From Streptomyces fodineus (GTDB taxonomy: Bacteria; Actinomycetota; Actinomycetes; Streptomycetales; Streptomycetaceae): a stretch of 64,000 nucleotides of DNA. The DNA lies in contig NZ_CP017248.1 of assembly GCF_001735805.1 (NCBI RefSeq), positions 7,068,001-7,132,000 of the forward strand. Reading direction: 5' to 3'. The position numbers and the translations under genes are program-made. Below are positions 31,455 to 39,520 of this stretch, one piece after another. Positions within the stretch are counted from its first letter, which is position 1. Every line of letters begins with the position of its first letter. Under the pieces are notes generated by a model. It was given only the letters and a program-made list of their open reading frames with translations. It did not search any database and was not told where the DNA came from.

Positions 31455-32630
31455 ATGCGCACCATCCTGATCACGGGCCCGGGCGGCAGCGGTCGTACGA
31501 CCATCGCTGCCGCCACCGCGCTCGCCGCCGCCCGCGAGGGCACCCGCACCCTCCTGCTCGGCGCCGACCGCACCGACACCCTCGGCGCCGCACTGGGCTC
31601 CGCGACAGGACCGGCGCCGAAAGAGGCCCGAGCGCACCTCACCACCTGGCGCCCGGACGCCGTCGAACGCTTCCGTGCGGACCTCACCGCCTTCCAGGCC
31701 CGCGCCGCGAACGTCCTGGACCTGCTCGGCGCCGCCCGGCTGGACGCCGAGGAGGTCACCCCGCTGCCCGGCGCCGAGGAGCTGTCCTTTCTGCGTGCGC
31801 TCAGGGACGCCGCCCTGTCCGAGCGCTACGACCTCCTCGTCGTCGATCTCCCGCCCCTCCCGCAGGCCCTCGCCCTGCTCGCGCTCCCCGAGGAGCTGCG
31901 CCGCTATCTGCGCCGCCTGCTCCCGCCCGAGCGGCAGGCGGCCCGCGCCCTGCGCCCGGTCCTCGGCCGGCTGGCCGGCGTGCCCATGCCGTCCGACTGG
32001 CTGTACGAGACGGCGGCCCGCTGGGACGTCGAACTGGCCGCCGTCCAGGCCGTCCTCACCGACCGGGACACCGCCGTCCGCCTGGTCGCCGAACCCGGCC
32101 CGGCCGGCGCCGACGCCGTACGCACCGCCGGTCTCGGCCTCGCCGTGCGGGGCCTGCGCACCGAGGCCCTGATCGCCAACCGCACCCTGCCCGAGACCAC
32201 CCCGGACAGCTGGCCCTCCTCCCTCCTCGCCCAGCAGCGCAAGACGCTCGCCGACTGGCAGGAACAGCCGTACGACGTCCATTCCGTCCCCCACCTGGGC
32301 CGCGACCCGCGCGGCGGCGACGACCTCACCGCCCTCGCCATACCGTCCGTCAACCCGGTGCCCGCCCCGGTCGAGTGGCCCGTCGCCGACCGGATCGCCG
32401 AAGACGGCGTGCTGGTCTGGCACATCCCGCTGCCCGGCGCGATACGGGAGGAGCTGGACCTGGTCCGGCGCGGCGACGAACTCGTTCTCACCGCCGGGCC
32501 TTTCCGGCGGATCGTGCCGCTGCCCTCCGCCCTGCGCCGCTGCTCCGTCGCCGGGGCCGCCCTGCGCGAGGGCGAGCTGTGCATCCGGTTCGCCCCGGAC
32601 CCCGACCTGTGGCCCGCCAGGGGGCGGTGA
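31455..32630 (+). CDS. ArsA/Get3-like protein with a degenerate Walker A
   Basis: A 391-residue single-domain member of the ArsA/Get3/MinD group, soluble and probably dimeric. The P-loop reads ITGPGGSGRTTIAAATA (residues 6-22). In true ArsA proteins it is GKGGVGKT, so both the signature lysine and the catalytic P-loop lysine are missing, the latter replaced by arginine. Walker B appears as YDLLVVDLPP (about residue 125). A C-terminal beta-rich domain (about 310-385) looks like the ArsA-associated HSP20-like domain (RRGDELVLTAGPFRRIVPLP). It may bind nucleotide weakly or act as a structural ATPase. TAGCGT (31441-31446) lies eight bases before ATG 31455, predicting a leaderless mRNA. Confidence 0.8.
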   Translation: MRTILITGPGGSGRTTIAAATALAAAREGTRTLLLGADRTDTLGAALGSATGPAPKEARAHLTTWRPDAVERFRADLTAFQARAANVLDLLGAARLDAEEVTPLPGAEELSFLRALRDAALSERYDLLVVDLPPLPQALALLALPEELRRYLRRLLPPERQAARALRPVLGRLAGVPMPSDWLYETAARWDVELAAVQAVLTDRDTAVRLVAEPGPAGADAVRTAGLGLAVRGLRTEALIANRTLPETTPDSWPSSLLAQQRKTLADWQEQPYDVHSVPHLGRDPRGGDDLTALAIPSVNPVPAPVEWPVADRIAEDGVLVWHIPLPGAIREELDLVRRGDELVLTAGPFRRIVPLPSALRRCSVAGAALREGELCIRFAPDPDLWPARGR

Positions 32631-32686
32631 GCCGGTACGCCCGTTCGGGTAACGTCGTAAAGGCGAACCGTAGTCAGGAGTCCGCC

Positions 32687-33187
32687 ATGAGCGAAGAGCG
32701 TCCCGCATCCGACTCGTACGACGCATATGAGGAGCAGGGGCGGGCGACCGACGCCGACGCCTGGGCCACGGCCTGCGCCGAGGACCTCGCCGCCGAGAAG
32801 GCCCGCCGCCGCACCGAGTACGGCCCGCAGCCGGGCTCGGCCGCCGAGGAACTGAAGAAACTCGTGGACACGGTGGCCGACAAGCTGTCCGGCCTCTCGT
32901 CACCGCTCCTCGGCGGTCTTGCCGGGCCCGCCGCCCAGCAGGTGGTGCGCCAGGCCGTCCAGCAGGCCAAGGCCGCCGTCGAGCCCGTCATAGACCGCAA
33001 CCCGGACGTCTTCGACCACCTGGCAGCGGCCGGCAGCGAACTGCTCGCCGCCTACCGCTCCGCCATCCAGGCCCAGGAGCGCCGCTGGACCGCCCGCACG
33101 GCCGACGACCTCACCCGAGAGGATCCGGACGGCCGGCGCGACCGGGGTGAGGGCACCGGTCCAGGGGAGCGCATCGACCTGGACTGA
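32687..33187 (+). CDS. Glk-associated conserved protein (SCO2127-like)
   Basis: A 166-residue soluble, acidic protein with no membrane segment or catalytic motif. Residues 1-35 are low in complexity. The middle (about 50-115) has a regular amphipathic pattern (VRQAVQQAKAAVEPVIDRNPDVFDHLAAAGSELLAAYR pieces), and the tail is charged and probably disordered. It lies 67 bases before glkA. From memory, its S. coelicolor counterpart SCO2127 was reported to raise glucose uptake and glucose kinase activity when supplied in trans, so a link to carbon control is plausible. The start ATG 32687 has CAGGAG upstream. Confidence 0.75.
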   Translation: MSEERPASDSYDAYEEQGRATDADAWATACAEDLAAEKARRRTEYGPQPGSAAEELKKLVDTVADKLSGLSSPLLGGLAGPAAQQVVRQAVQQAKAAVEPVIDRNPDVFDHLAAAGSELLAAYRSAIQAQERRWTARTADDLTREDPDGRRDRGEGTGPGERIDLD

Positions 33188-33254
33188 AGCCCTTTCCCGG
33201 CAGGGCCTCGGGTACGGTTGGCCGTAGCGGGGCTCGACCGAAACTGAGGGATTC

Positions 33255-34208
33255 ATGGGACTCACCATCGGCGTCGACATCGGCGGCACCAAGATCGCGG
33301 CCGGCGTGGTCGACGAGGAAGGCAACATCCTCTCGACCTTCAAGGTGCCGACCCCCACCACGCCCGAGGCCATCGTGGACGCCATCGCCTCGGCGGTGGA
33401 GGGTGCGCGCGCCGGGCACGAGATCGTCGGCGTGGGCATCGGTGCGGCCGGTTACGTGAACCGGCAGCGCTCGACGGTCTACTTCGCGCCGAACATCGAC
33501 TGGCGCCAGGAGCCGCTGAAGGAGAAGGTCGAGGCCCGCGTGGGCCTCCCGGTCGTGGTCGAGAACGACGCCAACGCCGCCGCCTGGGGCGAGTACAAGT
33601 TCGGCGCCGGCAAGGGCCACCGCAACGTCATCTGCATCACGCTCGGCACGGGTCTCGGCGGCGGCATCATCATCGGCAACAAGCTGCGCCGCGGCCACTT
33701 CGGCGTGGCCGCCGAGTTCGGCCACATCCGGATGGTCCCGGACGGCCTGCTGTGCGGCTGCGGTTCGCAGGGCTGCTGGGAGCAGTACGCCTCCGGCCGC
33801 GCCCTGGTCAGATACGCCAAGCAGCGCGCCAACGCCACCCCCGAGAACGCCGAGCTGCTCCTGTCCCTGGGCGACGGCACCCCGGACGGCATCGAGGGCA
33901 AGCACATCTCCATGGCCGCCCGGCAGGGCGACCCGGTGGCCGTCGACTCCTACCGCGAGCTGGCCCGCTGGGCCGGCGCGGGCCTGGCCGACCTGGCCTC
34001 CCTCTTCGACCCGTCCGCGTTCATCGTCGGCGGCGGCCTCTCCGACGAGGGCGAACTGGTCCTCGACCCGATCCGCAAGTCCTACAAGCGCTGGCTGGTC
34101 GGCGGCAACTGGCGTCCGGTGGCCGACGTGATCGCCGCCCAGCTCGGCAACAAGGCCGGCATGGTGGGCGCGGCGGACCTGGCGCGGGAGCCCGACCCGA
34201 TCATGTAG
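33255..34208 (+). CDS. glkA: ROK-family ATP-dependent glucokinase
   Basis: GlkA phosphorylates glucose and is also the centre of carbon catabolite repression in Streptomyces. The 317-residue protein has the ATP loop VDIGGTKIAAG (about 7-17), GVGIGAAGYVN, the catalytic aspartate in VVENDANAAAWGEY (about 104), the second phosphate loop ITLGTGLGGGIIIG, and the ROK zinc motif EFGHIRM...CGCGSQGCWEQYASG (about 155-180). Length and motifs equal the well-studied S. coelicolor enzyme (SCO2126). It begins at ATG 33255 after a 67-base gap that could hold a promoter but shows no clear -10. Its neighbours (SCO2127-like before, EEP-fold gene after) match the known glk locus. Confidence 0.96.
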   Translation: MGLTIGVDIGGTKIAAGVVDEEGNILSTFKVPTPTTPEAIVDAIASAVEGARAGHEIVGVGIGAAGYVNRQRSTVYFAPNIDWRQEPLKEKVEARVGLPVVVENDANAAAWGEYKFGAGKGHRNVICITLGTGLGGGIIIGNKLRRGHFGVAAEFGHIRMVPDGLLCGCGSQGCWEQYASGRALVRYAKQRANATPENAELLLSLGDGTPDGIEGKHISMAARQGDPVAVDSYRELARWAGAGLADLASLFDPSAFIVGGGLSDEGELVLDPIRKSYKRWLVGGNWRPVADVIAAQLGNKAGMVGAADLAREPDPIM

Positions 34209-34277
34209 TGGGGACGTACGACGGTGCCCGCCGCGTCCGGTCCCGGGACGGGCGGGCACCGTCGTATGTTGCTCGCC

Positions 34278-35042
34278 ATGGCGACCAGCACGCTGCTTCC
34301 CAACTCCCGTACCGAATCCGACGGGTCCGCGGTCATCCGCGTCCTGAGCTACAACATCCGCTCGATGCGCGACGACACCGGCGCCCTGGCCAGGATCATC
34401 ACCGCCTGCGCCCCCGACCTGGTCCTCGTCCAGGAAGCCCCCCGCTTCTTCCGCTGGCGCAAGAAGCTCGCCCGGCTGGCGGCGGCCTCCGGCCAGGTCA
34501 TCCTCACCGGCGGCGCCCCCGCCGCGGGCCCCGCGATCCTCTGCTCGCTCCGGGCCACCGTGGAGCGGACGGAAGACGTCCTGCTGCCCCTCACCCCCGG
34601 ACTGCACCGGCGTGGCTTCGCCACGGCGGTGATCCGTTTCGCAGGGGCCCGGCTGGGCGTCATCAGCTGCCATCTGAGCCTGGACGGCACCGAGCGGTAC
34701 GAGCAGGGCGGCATGCTCCTCGACCGGCTCGCCGGACTCGGCGTCGAGCACGCCATCGCGGGGGGCGACCTGAACGAAGGGCCCGGCGGTCCCGCCTTCG
34801 GCCTGCTCTCCGCGAACCTCCAGGACTGCCGGGCCGTGGCTCCCTGGGGTGGCGAGCACACCTGGCCGCACAGCGACCCTCCCCAGCGCATCGACGCCGT
34901 CTTCGCGACGAAGGGCATCGAGGTCCTCGGCTGCGGAGTACCGCTGCACCAGCCGGGCGTCGGCCGGGCCGATCTGATCGCGGCCACGGACCACCTCCCG
35001 GTCCTCGCGGCCCTGCGCGTACCGGCGGCGGCCTCCGCTTGA
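34278..35042 (+). CDS. Endonuclease/exonuclease/phosphatase (EEP) fold hydrolase
   Basis: A 254-residue metal-dependent hydrolase of the DNase I-like EEP fold. Motifs are VLSYNIRSMRDD (N for metal or water), VLVQEAPRFF (metal-binding E, about 49), ISCHLSLDG, IAGGDLNEGPGG (catalytic D and N, about 163), RIDAVFAT, and the C-terminal ATDHLPVLA (catalytic DH). There is no signal peptide. The substrate could be DNA, a phospholipid or a sugar phosphate. TATGTT (34265-34270) is seven bases before ATG 34278, so I chose that start and a leaderless mRNA; ATG 34266 is the alternative. Its stop codon TGA lies inside the left arm of the TetR operator repeat. Confidence 0.82.
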   Translation: MATSTLLPNSRTESDGSAVIRVLSYNIRSMRDDTGALARIITACAPDLVLVQEAPRFFRWRKKLARLAAASGQVILTGGAPAAGPAILCSLRATVERTEDVLLPLTPGLHRRGFATAVIRFAGARLGVISCHLSLDGTERYEQGGMLLDRLAGLGVEHAIAGGDLNEGPGGPAFGLLSANLQDCRAVAPWGGEHTWPHSDPPQRIDAVFATKGIEVLGCGVPLHQPGVGRADLIAATDHLPVLAALRVPAAASA

Positions 35043-35111
35043 ACTAAGTACAGGAAACCCCTTGTAGGTGCTACCGCGCTCCCCTACAGTCGTTCCTGTA
35101 CTTAGTTCAAG
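35038..35111 (+). promoter_or_regulatory. Promoter flanked by a 19-base inverted repeat of TetR-type operators
   Basis: CTTGAACTAAGTACAGGAA (35038-35056) and its exact reverse complement (35093-35111) enclose 36 bases. Inside are TTGTAG (35062-35067) and TACAGT (35085-35090), 17 bases apart, a well-formed -35/-10. The left arm is upstream of the -35 and the right arm covers the start of transcription. Each arm holds a 13-base imperfect palindrome of the form TGWAC-N3-GTWCA. The same element stands before the TetR gene at 37231-37243. Confidence 0.82.
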
Positions 35112-35135
35112 TGCCCGTCCAGGAGGGGGACCCCC

Positions 35136-36506
35136 ATGTCAGGGAAGCAGGAGCAGCTGGCCGCGTTCGTAGAGACGGCGGCGAAGGAGTACGGCGTACC
35201 GGGGGCGGCCGTCGCCGTGCTCATCGGCGGCGAGGAGATCCATGTCGGTCAGGGCGTGACGAACGTCGATCACCCCCTGCCGATCGACGCGCACACCCTC
35301 TTCCCGCTGGCCTCGGTGAGCAAGAGCTTCACGGCGACCGCGCTGATGCGTCTGGTCGAGCAGGGCAAGGTGGGCCTCGACGCACCGGTGCGCCGGTACG
35401 TCCCCGAGCTGCGCCTCGCCGACGAGGAGGCCGCCGCCCGGATCACCGTGCTGAACCTGCTCAACCACACGGCGGGCCTGGACTGGAACCTGGTCGACGC
35501 CGACGAGGGCGACGGCTCGCTCGCCGGCTTCGTCGCCCAGCTGGACCGGCTGCCGCTGATCGCCCCGCCCGGCGCCCGCGCCTCCTACAGCCAGGCCGGC
35601 TACAACCTGCTCGGCCGCGTGATCGAGAACGTCACCGGCCTGACCTTCGAGAAGGCGCTGGCCGAACTGGTCCTGGAACCGCTGGGCCTGTCCGAGACCG
35701 TCTTCGACCTGGACGACGTCGTGGTCCGCCGCTTCGCCGTCGGCCACCACCGGGCCGAGGACGGCTCCCTCACCCTCGCCCGCCCCTGGAAGTCGTGGCG
35801 GGCCGGACTGCGCGGCAACAACCCCGGCGGCGGTGTCGTCTCCTCGGCGAGCGACCTGCTGCGCTGGGCGCGGTTCCAACTGGGCGAAGGGGAGGGGTTG
35901 TTGGCCCCGGAGACGCTGCGCCGCATGCAGGTGGCGACCGTGGAACTGCGGGGCAGCACGCTCGGCGACGCCTTCGGCATCGGCTGGTTCCTGCGGGACG
36001 TCGAGGGCGTGCGCACGGTCGGCCACGGCGGCTCGGGCAACGGCCAGTTCGCCGAACTGCTCCTGGTGCCGGAGCGGGACTTCGCCGTCGTCTCGCTGGC
36101 CAACTCCGGCCCTGAGGGCTACCAGTTCAACCAGGCAGTGCTGAAGCGGGCGCTGGAGCTGTACCTCGGGGTGGTCGAGCGGGAACCGGAGCCCCTGCCG
36201 TACGACGAGGAGCGGGCGCGGGAGGTCGCGGGGCGGTACGAGATCGACGCGATGAACCTCGACCTCGCCGTGGCCGGTGGCCGGCTCACCCTGGCGGTGG
36301 GCATCAAGCCGGAGATCCGCGCGGCGTCGGACGCGCAGATGCCGCCGGACTATCCGGCGGCGCAGATCGGCCTCCTGCCGGGCGAGGGCGACGAGTACAT
36401 CGTCACCGAGGGGGGTTTGAAGGGACAGAAGGGCTTCTTCTCGCGCGCGGACGACGGCACGGTGACGGGGGTCGACCTGGGCGGCCGCCTGTTCACCCGG
36501 ACCTGA
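35136..36506 (+). CDS. Serine hydrolase (beta-lactamase/class C fold)
   Basis: A 456-residue cytoplasmic or cell-associated serine hydrolase of the beta-lactamase class C/EstB/DD-peptidase group. The SxxK pair is in ASVSKSFTATALMRL (Ser near residue 61). The second motif region reads ASYSQAGYNLLGRVIE, where related proteins usually have YSN; here it is YSQ. The HGGSGNGQFAE stretch (about 295) supplies the third motif (HxG). After the catalytic domain there is a C-terminal beta-rich domain of about 120 residues. No signal peptide is seen. It could be an esterase or a peptidase for D-amino-acid peptides. Its promoter is boxed by two TetR operators, and the convergent TetR gene ends four bases away, so this is its likely target. 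Confidence 0.9.
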   Translation: MSGKQEQLAAFVETAAKEYGVPGAAVAVLIGGEEIHVGQGVTNVDHPLPIDAHTLFPLASVSKSFTATALMRLVEQGKVGLDAPVRRYVPELRLADEEAAARITVLNLLNHTAGLDWNLVDADEGDGSLAGFVAQLDRLPLIAPPGARASYSQAGYNLLGRVIENVTGLTFEKALAELVLEPLGLSETVFDLDDVVVRRFAVGHHRAEDGSLTLARPWKSWRAGLRGNNPGGGVVSSASDLLRWARFQLGEGEGLLAPETLRRMQVATVELRGSTLGDAFGIGWFLRDVEGVRTVGHGGSGNGQFAELLLVPERDFAVVSLANSGPEGYQFNQAVLKRALELYLGVVEREPEPLPYDEERAREVAGRYEIDAMNLDLAVAGGRLTLAVGIKPEIRAASDAQMPPDYPAAQIGLLPGEGDEYIVTEGGLKGQKGFFSRADDGTVTGVDLGGRLFTRT

Positions 36507-36510
36507 CCGG

Positions 36511-37200
36511 CTAGCTGCCGGGCACGGTGTCCGTACCGCCCGGCCGCAGCCCGTCCAGCAGTGCCCGCAGCCCCGCCGCATACGTACCGTCCGGCGCCTC
36601 GGCGTACCCCGTGGCCGCCGGCGTATCGAGCCGGGCCCGCAGTCGCGGAAACGGCTCCGCCGCCTGTGCCGCCCCGGCCAGAGTCTCGGAGAGCATCCCC
36701 TCCGCGTCCTGCCCGGCCAGCCGTAGCTTCCGTGACAGGGACGCCGTCGCCGCGGCGCCCAGTGCGTTGCCCAGCACGTACGTCACCACCGCACCGGCGG
36801 CCCGGTCAGCCTCCAGCGGCGCGAACCCGGCGGTCTCGAACACCCCGAGGAGACGGTCGTCGTAACGCGCCTTGCCGGTGCCGTAGAGCAGATGGGAGCC
36901 GATCGCCTGCACCAGCCACGGATGCCGCAGGAGCATCGCGTGCAGCCGGTCGGCCATCGCCGTGGCCGCGCCCCGCCAGTCGGCCGCGTCGAGCTCCGGC
37001 AGCTCCACCTCGTGCCACACCCGGTCGGCGGCGAGCAGTACGAGGTCGTCCTTGTTCTTCACATGCCAGTAGACGGCGGTCGCCGCGGCTCCCAGCCGTT
37101 TGCCCAGGCTGCGCATGTTCAGGCCGTCGAGGCCCTCGTCGTCCAGCAGCTCCACGGCGGTCCGGACGATCTGTTCCTGGGTGAGGGTGTCGCGCGGCAT
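36511..37200 (-). CDS. TetR-family repressor, probably of the serine hydrolase gene and itself
   Basis: A 229-residue regulator with the TetR helix-turn-helix at residues 8-55 (LTQEQIVRTAVELL, LNMRSLGKRLGAAATAVYWHVKNKDDL), of the subgroup with a TetR_C-type ligand domain (FAPLEADRAAGAVVTYVLG). Its own promoter contains TGTACAAAGTTCA, and the hydrolase promoter contains two copies of the same element, so autoregulation plus control of that gene is likely. TATCGT (minus strand, 37207-37212) is six bases before the ATG, giving a leaderless mRNA. Its 3' end nearly meets that of the hydrolase (stops at 36506 and 36511). The ligand is unknown. Confidence 0.9.
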   Translation of the reverse strand: MPRDTLTQEQIVRTAVELLDDEGLDGLNMRSLGKRLGAAATAVYWHVKNKDDLVLLAADRVWHEVELPELDAADWRGAATAMADRLHAMLLRHPWLVQAIGSHLLYGTGKARYDDRLLGVFETAGFAPLEADRAAGAVVTYVLGNALGAAATASLSRKLRLAGQDAEGMLSETLAGAAQAAEPFPRLRARLDTPAATGYAEAPDGTYAAGLRALLDGLRPGGTDTVPGS

Positions 37201-37206
37201 GGGCTC

Positions 37207-37243
37207 ACGATAGGTGAGCCCCGCACGACTTGTACAAAGTTCA
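37207..37243 (-). promoter_or_regulatory. Leaderless promoter and operator of the TetR gene
   Basis: Read on the minus strand, TATCGT is the -10. On the plus strand TGTACAAAGTTCA (37231-37243) covers the -35 position. The bases between the operator and the ATG form GGGCTCAC-GATAG-GTGAGCCC (37201-37221), a perfect eight-base inverted repeat directly next to the start codon. The operator shares 11 of 13 bases with the right arm at 35097-35109. Confidence 0.72.
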
Positions 37244-37798
37244 GACCACCGCGCCCCGCCCCGGGTCGTCGTCCCCCTCGTCGTCCGTACGCATGCGCAT
37301 CACCAGCGTGGCGAAGCCGCCGAGGAAGCCGCCGATGCCGAGGGTCGTCAGCCACCAGGTCATCTCCCAGCCCAGCACCACCGCCAGCAGAAGCAGGATC
37401 GGCCCGCCGACGACACCCAGCCACGCGAACTTCGCGGTGGTGTCGGCGGTCGGCAGCGGCGGCGGCTCCGGGGGTACGAAGTGGCCCTCGTCGTCCTCGT
37501 CGAAGTCGTCCTCGGAGGGCTCGGACGGGCTGTAGTCCCGCGGCCCGACACCGGGCGCGAAGGACACCGAGCTGCCCAGCGGCCGGACCGGCGCCTTGTC
37601 GGTGTCGCTCTCGGCGTCCGGCTCCGGCAGCGCCAGATCCTCCACCGGCTTGAAGGGCCTGGCGCCCGGCGGGTCCGGCGGCTCCGCGCCGAACCCGGCG
37701 ACGATGGCGCGCCAGGCGGCGTCCTCGTCGAAACGCAGGCCCTGCTCGTCCGGCTCGCGGCCGTCGCGGTCCTCGCGGTCGGACTCGTGCTCAGCCAC
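37241..37798 (-). CDS. Acidic, Pro-rich protein with two C-terminal membrane helices
   Basis: A 185-residue protein: residues 1-125 are acidic, Pro- and Glu-rich and probably disordered (with the motif FDEDAAWRAIVAGFG near 25-39), then two hydrophobic helices (AWLGVVGGPILLLLAVVLGW and WWLTTLGIGGFLGGFATLVM) near the end, then a charged tail. It is a conserved type of Streptomyces membrane protein whose role I do not know. The GTG start at 37798 overlaps the stop of the alpha/beta hydrolase by eight bases, so they are translationally coupled. Its stop lies inside the TetR operator region. Confidence 0.75.
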   Translation of the reverse strand: MAEHESDREDRDGREPDEQGLRFDEDAAWRAIVAGFGAEPPDPPGARPFKPVEDLALPEPDAESDTDKAPVRPLGSSVSFAPGVGPRDYSPSEPSEDDFDEDDEGHFVPPEPPPLPTADTTAKFAWLGVVGGPILLLLAVVLGWEMTWWLTTLGIGGFLGGFATLVMRMRTDDEGDDDPGRGAVV

Positions 37799-38570
37799 CT
37801 GTGGCCGTCCCTTCCTTGCCGAGACTGGGTGCGAGCCGGCCCAGGAAGGCGAGGCTCTCCTCGAAGATCCGGTCCGCATCCTGGTCCAACGTCGCCACGT
37901 GGTAGCTCTGTTCCAGCACGACCTCCGTCACGTCCATGGACGACACCCGGCTCAGCACCCGGGCCGAGTCGGCCGCCGGGACCACATGGTCCTGGGCGCT
38001 GCGCAGCAGCAGCAACGGCTGGGTCACCTGGGGCAGCTCGCCGTCCAGCCGGCGCAGGAACACCCGCAGCGAGTGCGCCGCGTGCAGCGGCACCCGGTCG
38101 TAGCCCAGCTCGGCGGCGCCCTCCTTGGCGATGTCGCTGGCGATGCCCTTCGTCGTGCGCACGAGATGCCGGGCCACCGGAAGGGCGTACGCCGACAGGC
38201 CGTGCACCTTGTTCGCCGGGTTGACGAGTACGACGCCCCGCACCCGCCCGCCGTGTCGGGCGGCCAGCCTGAGCGCCAGCGCGCCGCCCATGGACAGGCC
38301 CGCGACGAACACCTGCGAGCAGCGCCCGGCCAGCAGGCGCAGCTCGCGGTCCACCTCCGCATACCAGTCCTGCCAGCCCGTGACCTGCATGTCCTCCCAG
38401 CGGGTGCCATGGCCGGGCAGCAGCGGCAACGACACGGTCAGGCCGTGCGCGGCGTGGTGCTCCGCCCAGGGGCGCAGCGACTGGGGCGAGCCGGTGAAGC
38501 CGTGGCAGAGGAGTACCCCCACTTCCCCGCCCTCGTGGCGGTACGGCTCGGCTCCGGGGAGGACCGGCAC
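37791..38570 (-). CDS. Alpha/beta hydrolase (carboxylesterase/lysophospholipase type)
   Basis: A 259-residue cytoplasmic serine hydrolase. The oxyanion HG is in VLLCHGFTGSPQSLRPWAEHHA, the nucleophile in VFVAGLSMGGALALRLA (GLSMGG, about residue 96), the acid in SAQDHVVPAADS (about 202) and the histidine in EVVLEQSYHVATLDQDAD (about 231). It resembles the Bacillus/Geobacillus carboxylesterase Est30 group, which acts on short acyl esters or monoacylglycerols. GTG 38570 was chosen, with AGGAGCG upstream; the long frame extending into the plsC region is not credible. It is divergent from plsC, which may hint at lipid metabolism. Confidence 0.88.
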   Translation of the reverse strand: MPVLPGAEPYRHEGGEVGVLLCHGFTGSPQSLRPWAEHHAAHGLTVSLPLLPGHGTRWEDMQVTGWQDWYAEVDRELRLLAGRCSQVFVAGLSMGGALALRLAARHGGRVRGVVLVNPANKVHGLSAYALPVARHLVRTTKGIASDIAKEGAAELGYDRVPLHAAHSLRVFLRRLDGELPQVTQPLLLLRSAQDHVVPAADSARVLSRVSSMDVTEVVLEQSYHVATLDQDADRIFEESLAFLGRLAPSLGKEGTATGG

Positions 38571-38741
38571 CTTCGACGCTCCTGTTCCTGACGAGGCCCC
38601 ACCGGTGGCCGGCGAAGGCGTGAGGGAAACGTGCGGATGTGCTTCACCGTACGCGACCGCACTGACACCGACCAGGGTCGTCGGGTCCTTTGACGGTCCT
38701 GAAGGGTTAAGGTCTGTTCGACGGAAACTGGAGGCAAGCGG

Positions 38742-39485
38742 GTGTTGTACGGCACGATGAAGGTCGCCATCGGGGGACCCCTGAAGGTTGCTTTCAGACC
38801 CTGGGTGGACGGCCTGGAGAACATACCGGCCGAAGGCCCCGCCATTCTGGCGAGCAATCATCTGTCCTTCTCGGACTCCTTCTTCCTGCCCGCGGTCCTG
38901 GACCGCAAGGTCACCTTCATCGCGAAGGCCGAGTACTTCACCACCCCCGGTGTGAAGGGCCGGCTGACCGCGGCCTTCTTCAAGGGCGTCGGACAGCTCC
39001 CGGTGGACCGCTCCGGGGCGCGCGGCGCCGGTGAGGCCGCGATCAAGAGCGGCATAGAGGTGCTGGAGCGCGGCGAGTTGTTCGGTATCTACCCCGAGGG
39101 CACCCGCTCGCCCGACGGCCGGCTCTACCGGGGCAAGCCCGGCGGCCTCGCGCGCGTGGCGCTCGCCACCGGCGCACCGGTCATCCCCGTCGCGATGATC
39201 GACACCGAGAAGATCCAGCCGCCCGGCAAGGTGATGCCGAAGCTGATGCGGCCCGGCATCCGCATCGGCAAGCCGCTGGACTTCAGCCGCTACCAGGGCA
39301 TGGAGCACGACCGCTTCGTGCTGCGCGCCCTGACCGACGAGGTCATGTACGAGATCATGAAGCTCTCCGGCCAGGAGTACGTCGACATGTACGCGACGGC
39401 GGCCAAGCGGCAGATCGCGGAGGCGGCGAAGGCGGCCAAGGAGGCCGAGAAGAAGGAAGCCGAGAAGAAGAAGGCAGAGGCTTAA
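38742..39485 (+). CDS. plsC: 1-acyl-sn-glycerol-3-phosphate acyltransferase family protein
   Basis: A 247-residue membrane-associated acyltransferase that would add the second acyl chain in phosphatidate synthesis. The HX4D catalytic motif is SNHLSFSDSFF (about residues 36-46), with the EGTRS substrate motif in IYPEGTRSPDGRLY (about 108-121) and VIPVAMIDT after it. The C-terminal 30 residues are a highly charged Lys/Glu/Ala helix. GTG 38742 is preceded by GGAGG at the ideal distance. M. tuberculosis Rv2182c is the corresponding gene in a similar order. It precedes macS by 35 bases but seems functionally separate. Confidence 0.92.
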   Translation: MLYGTMKVAIGGPLKVAFRPWVDGLENIPAEGPAILASNHLSFSDSFFLPAVLDRKVTFIAKAEYFTTPGVKGRLTAAFFKGVGQLPVDRSGARGAGEAAIKSGIEVLERGELFGIYPEGTRSPDGRLYRGKPGGLARVALATGAPVIPVAMIDTEKIQPPGKVMPKLMRPGIRIGKPLDFSRYQGMEHDRFVLRALTDEVMYEIMKLSGQEYVDMYATAAKRQIAEAAKAAKEAEKKEAEKKKAEA

Positions 39486-39520
39486 CGAGGTCGGGCAAAG
39501 GGGCCGGGGGACGGGGGGAC

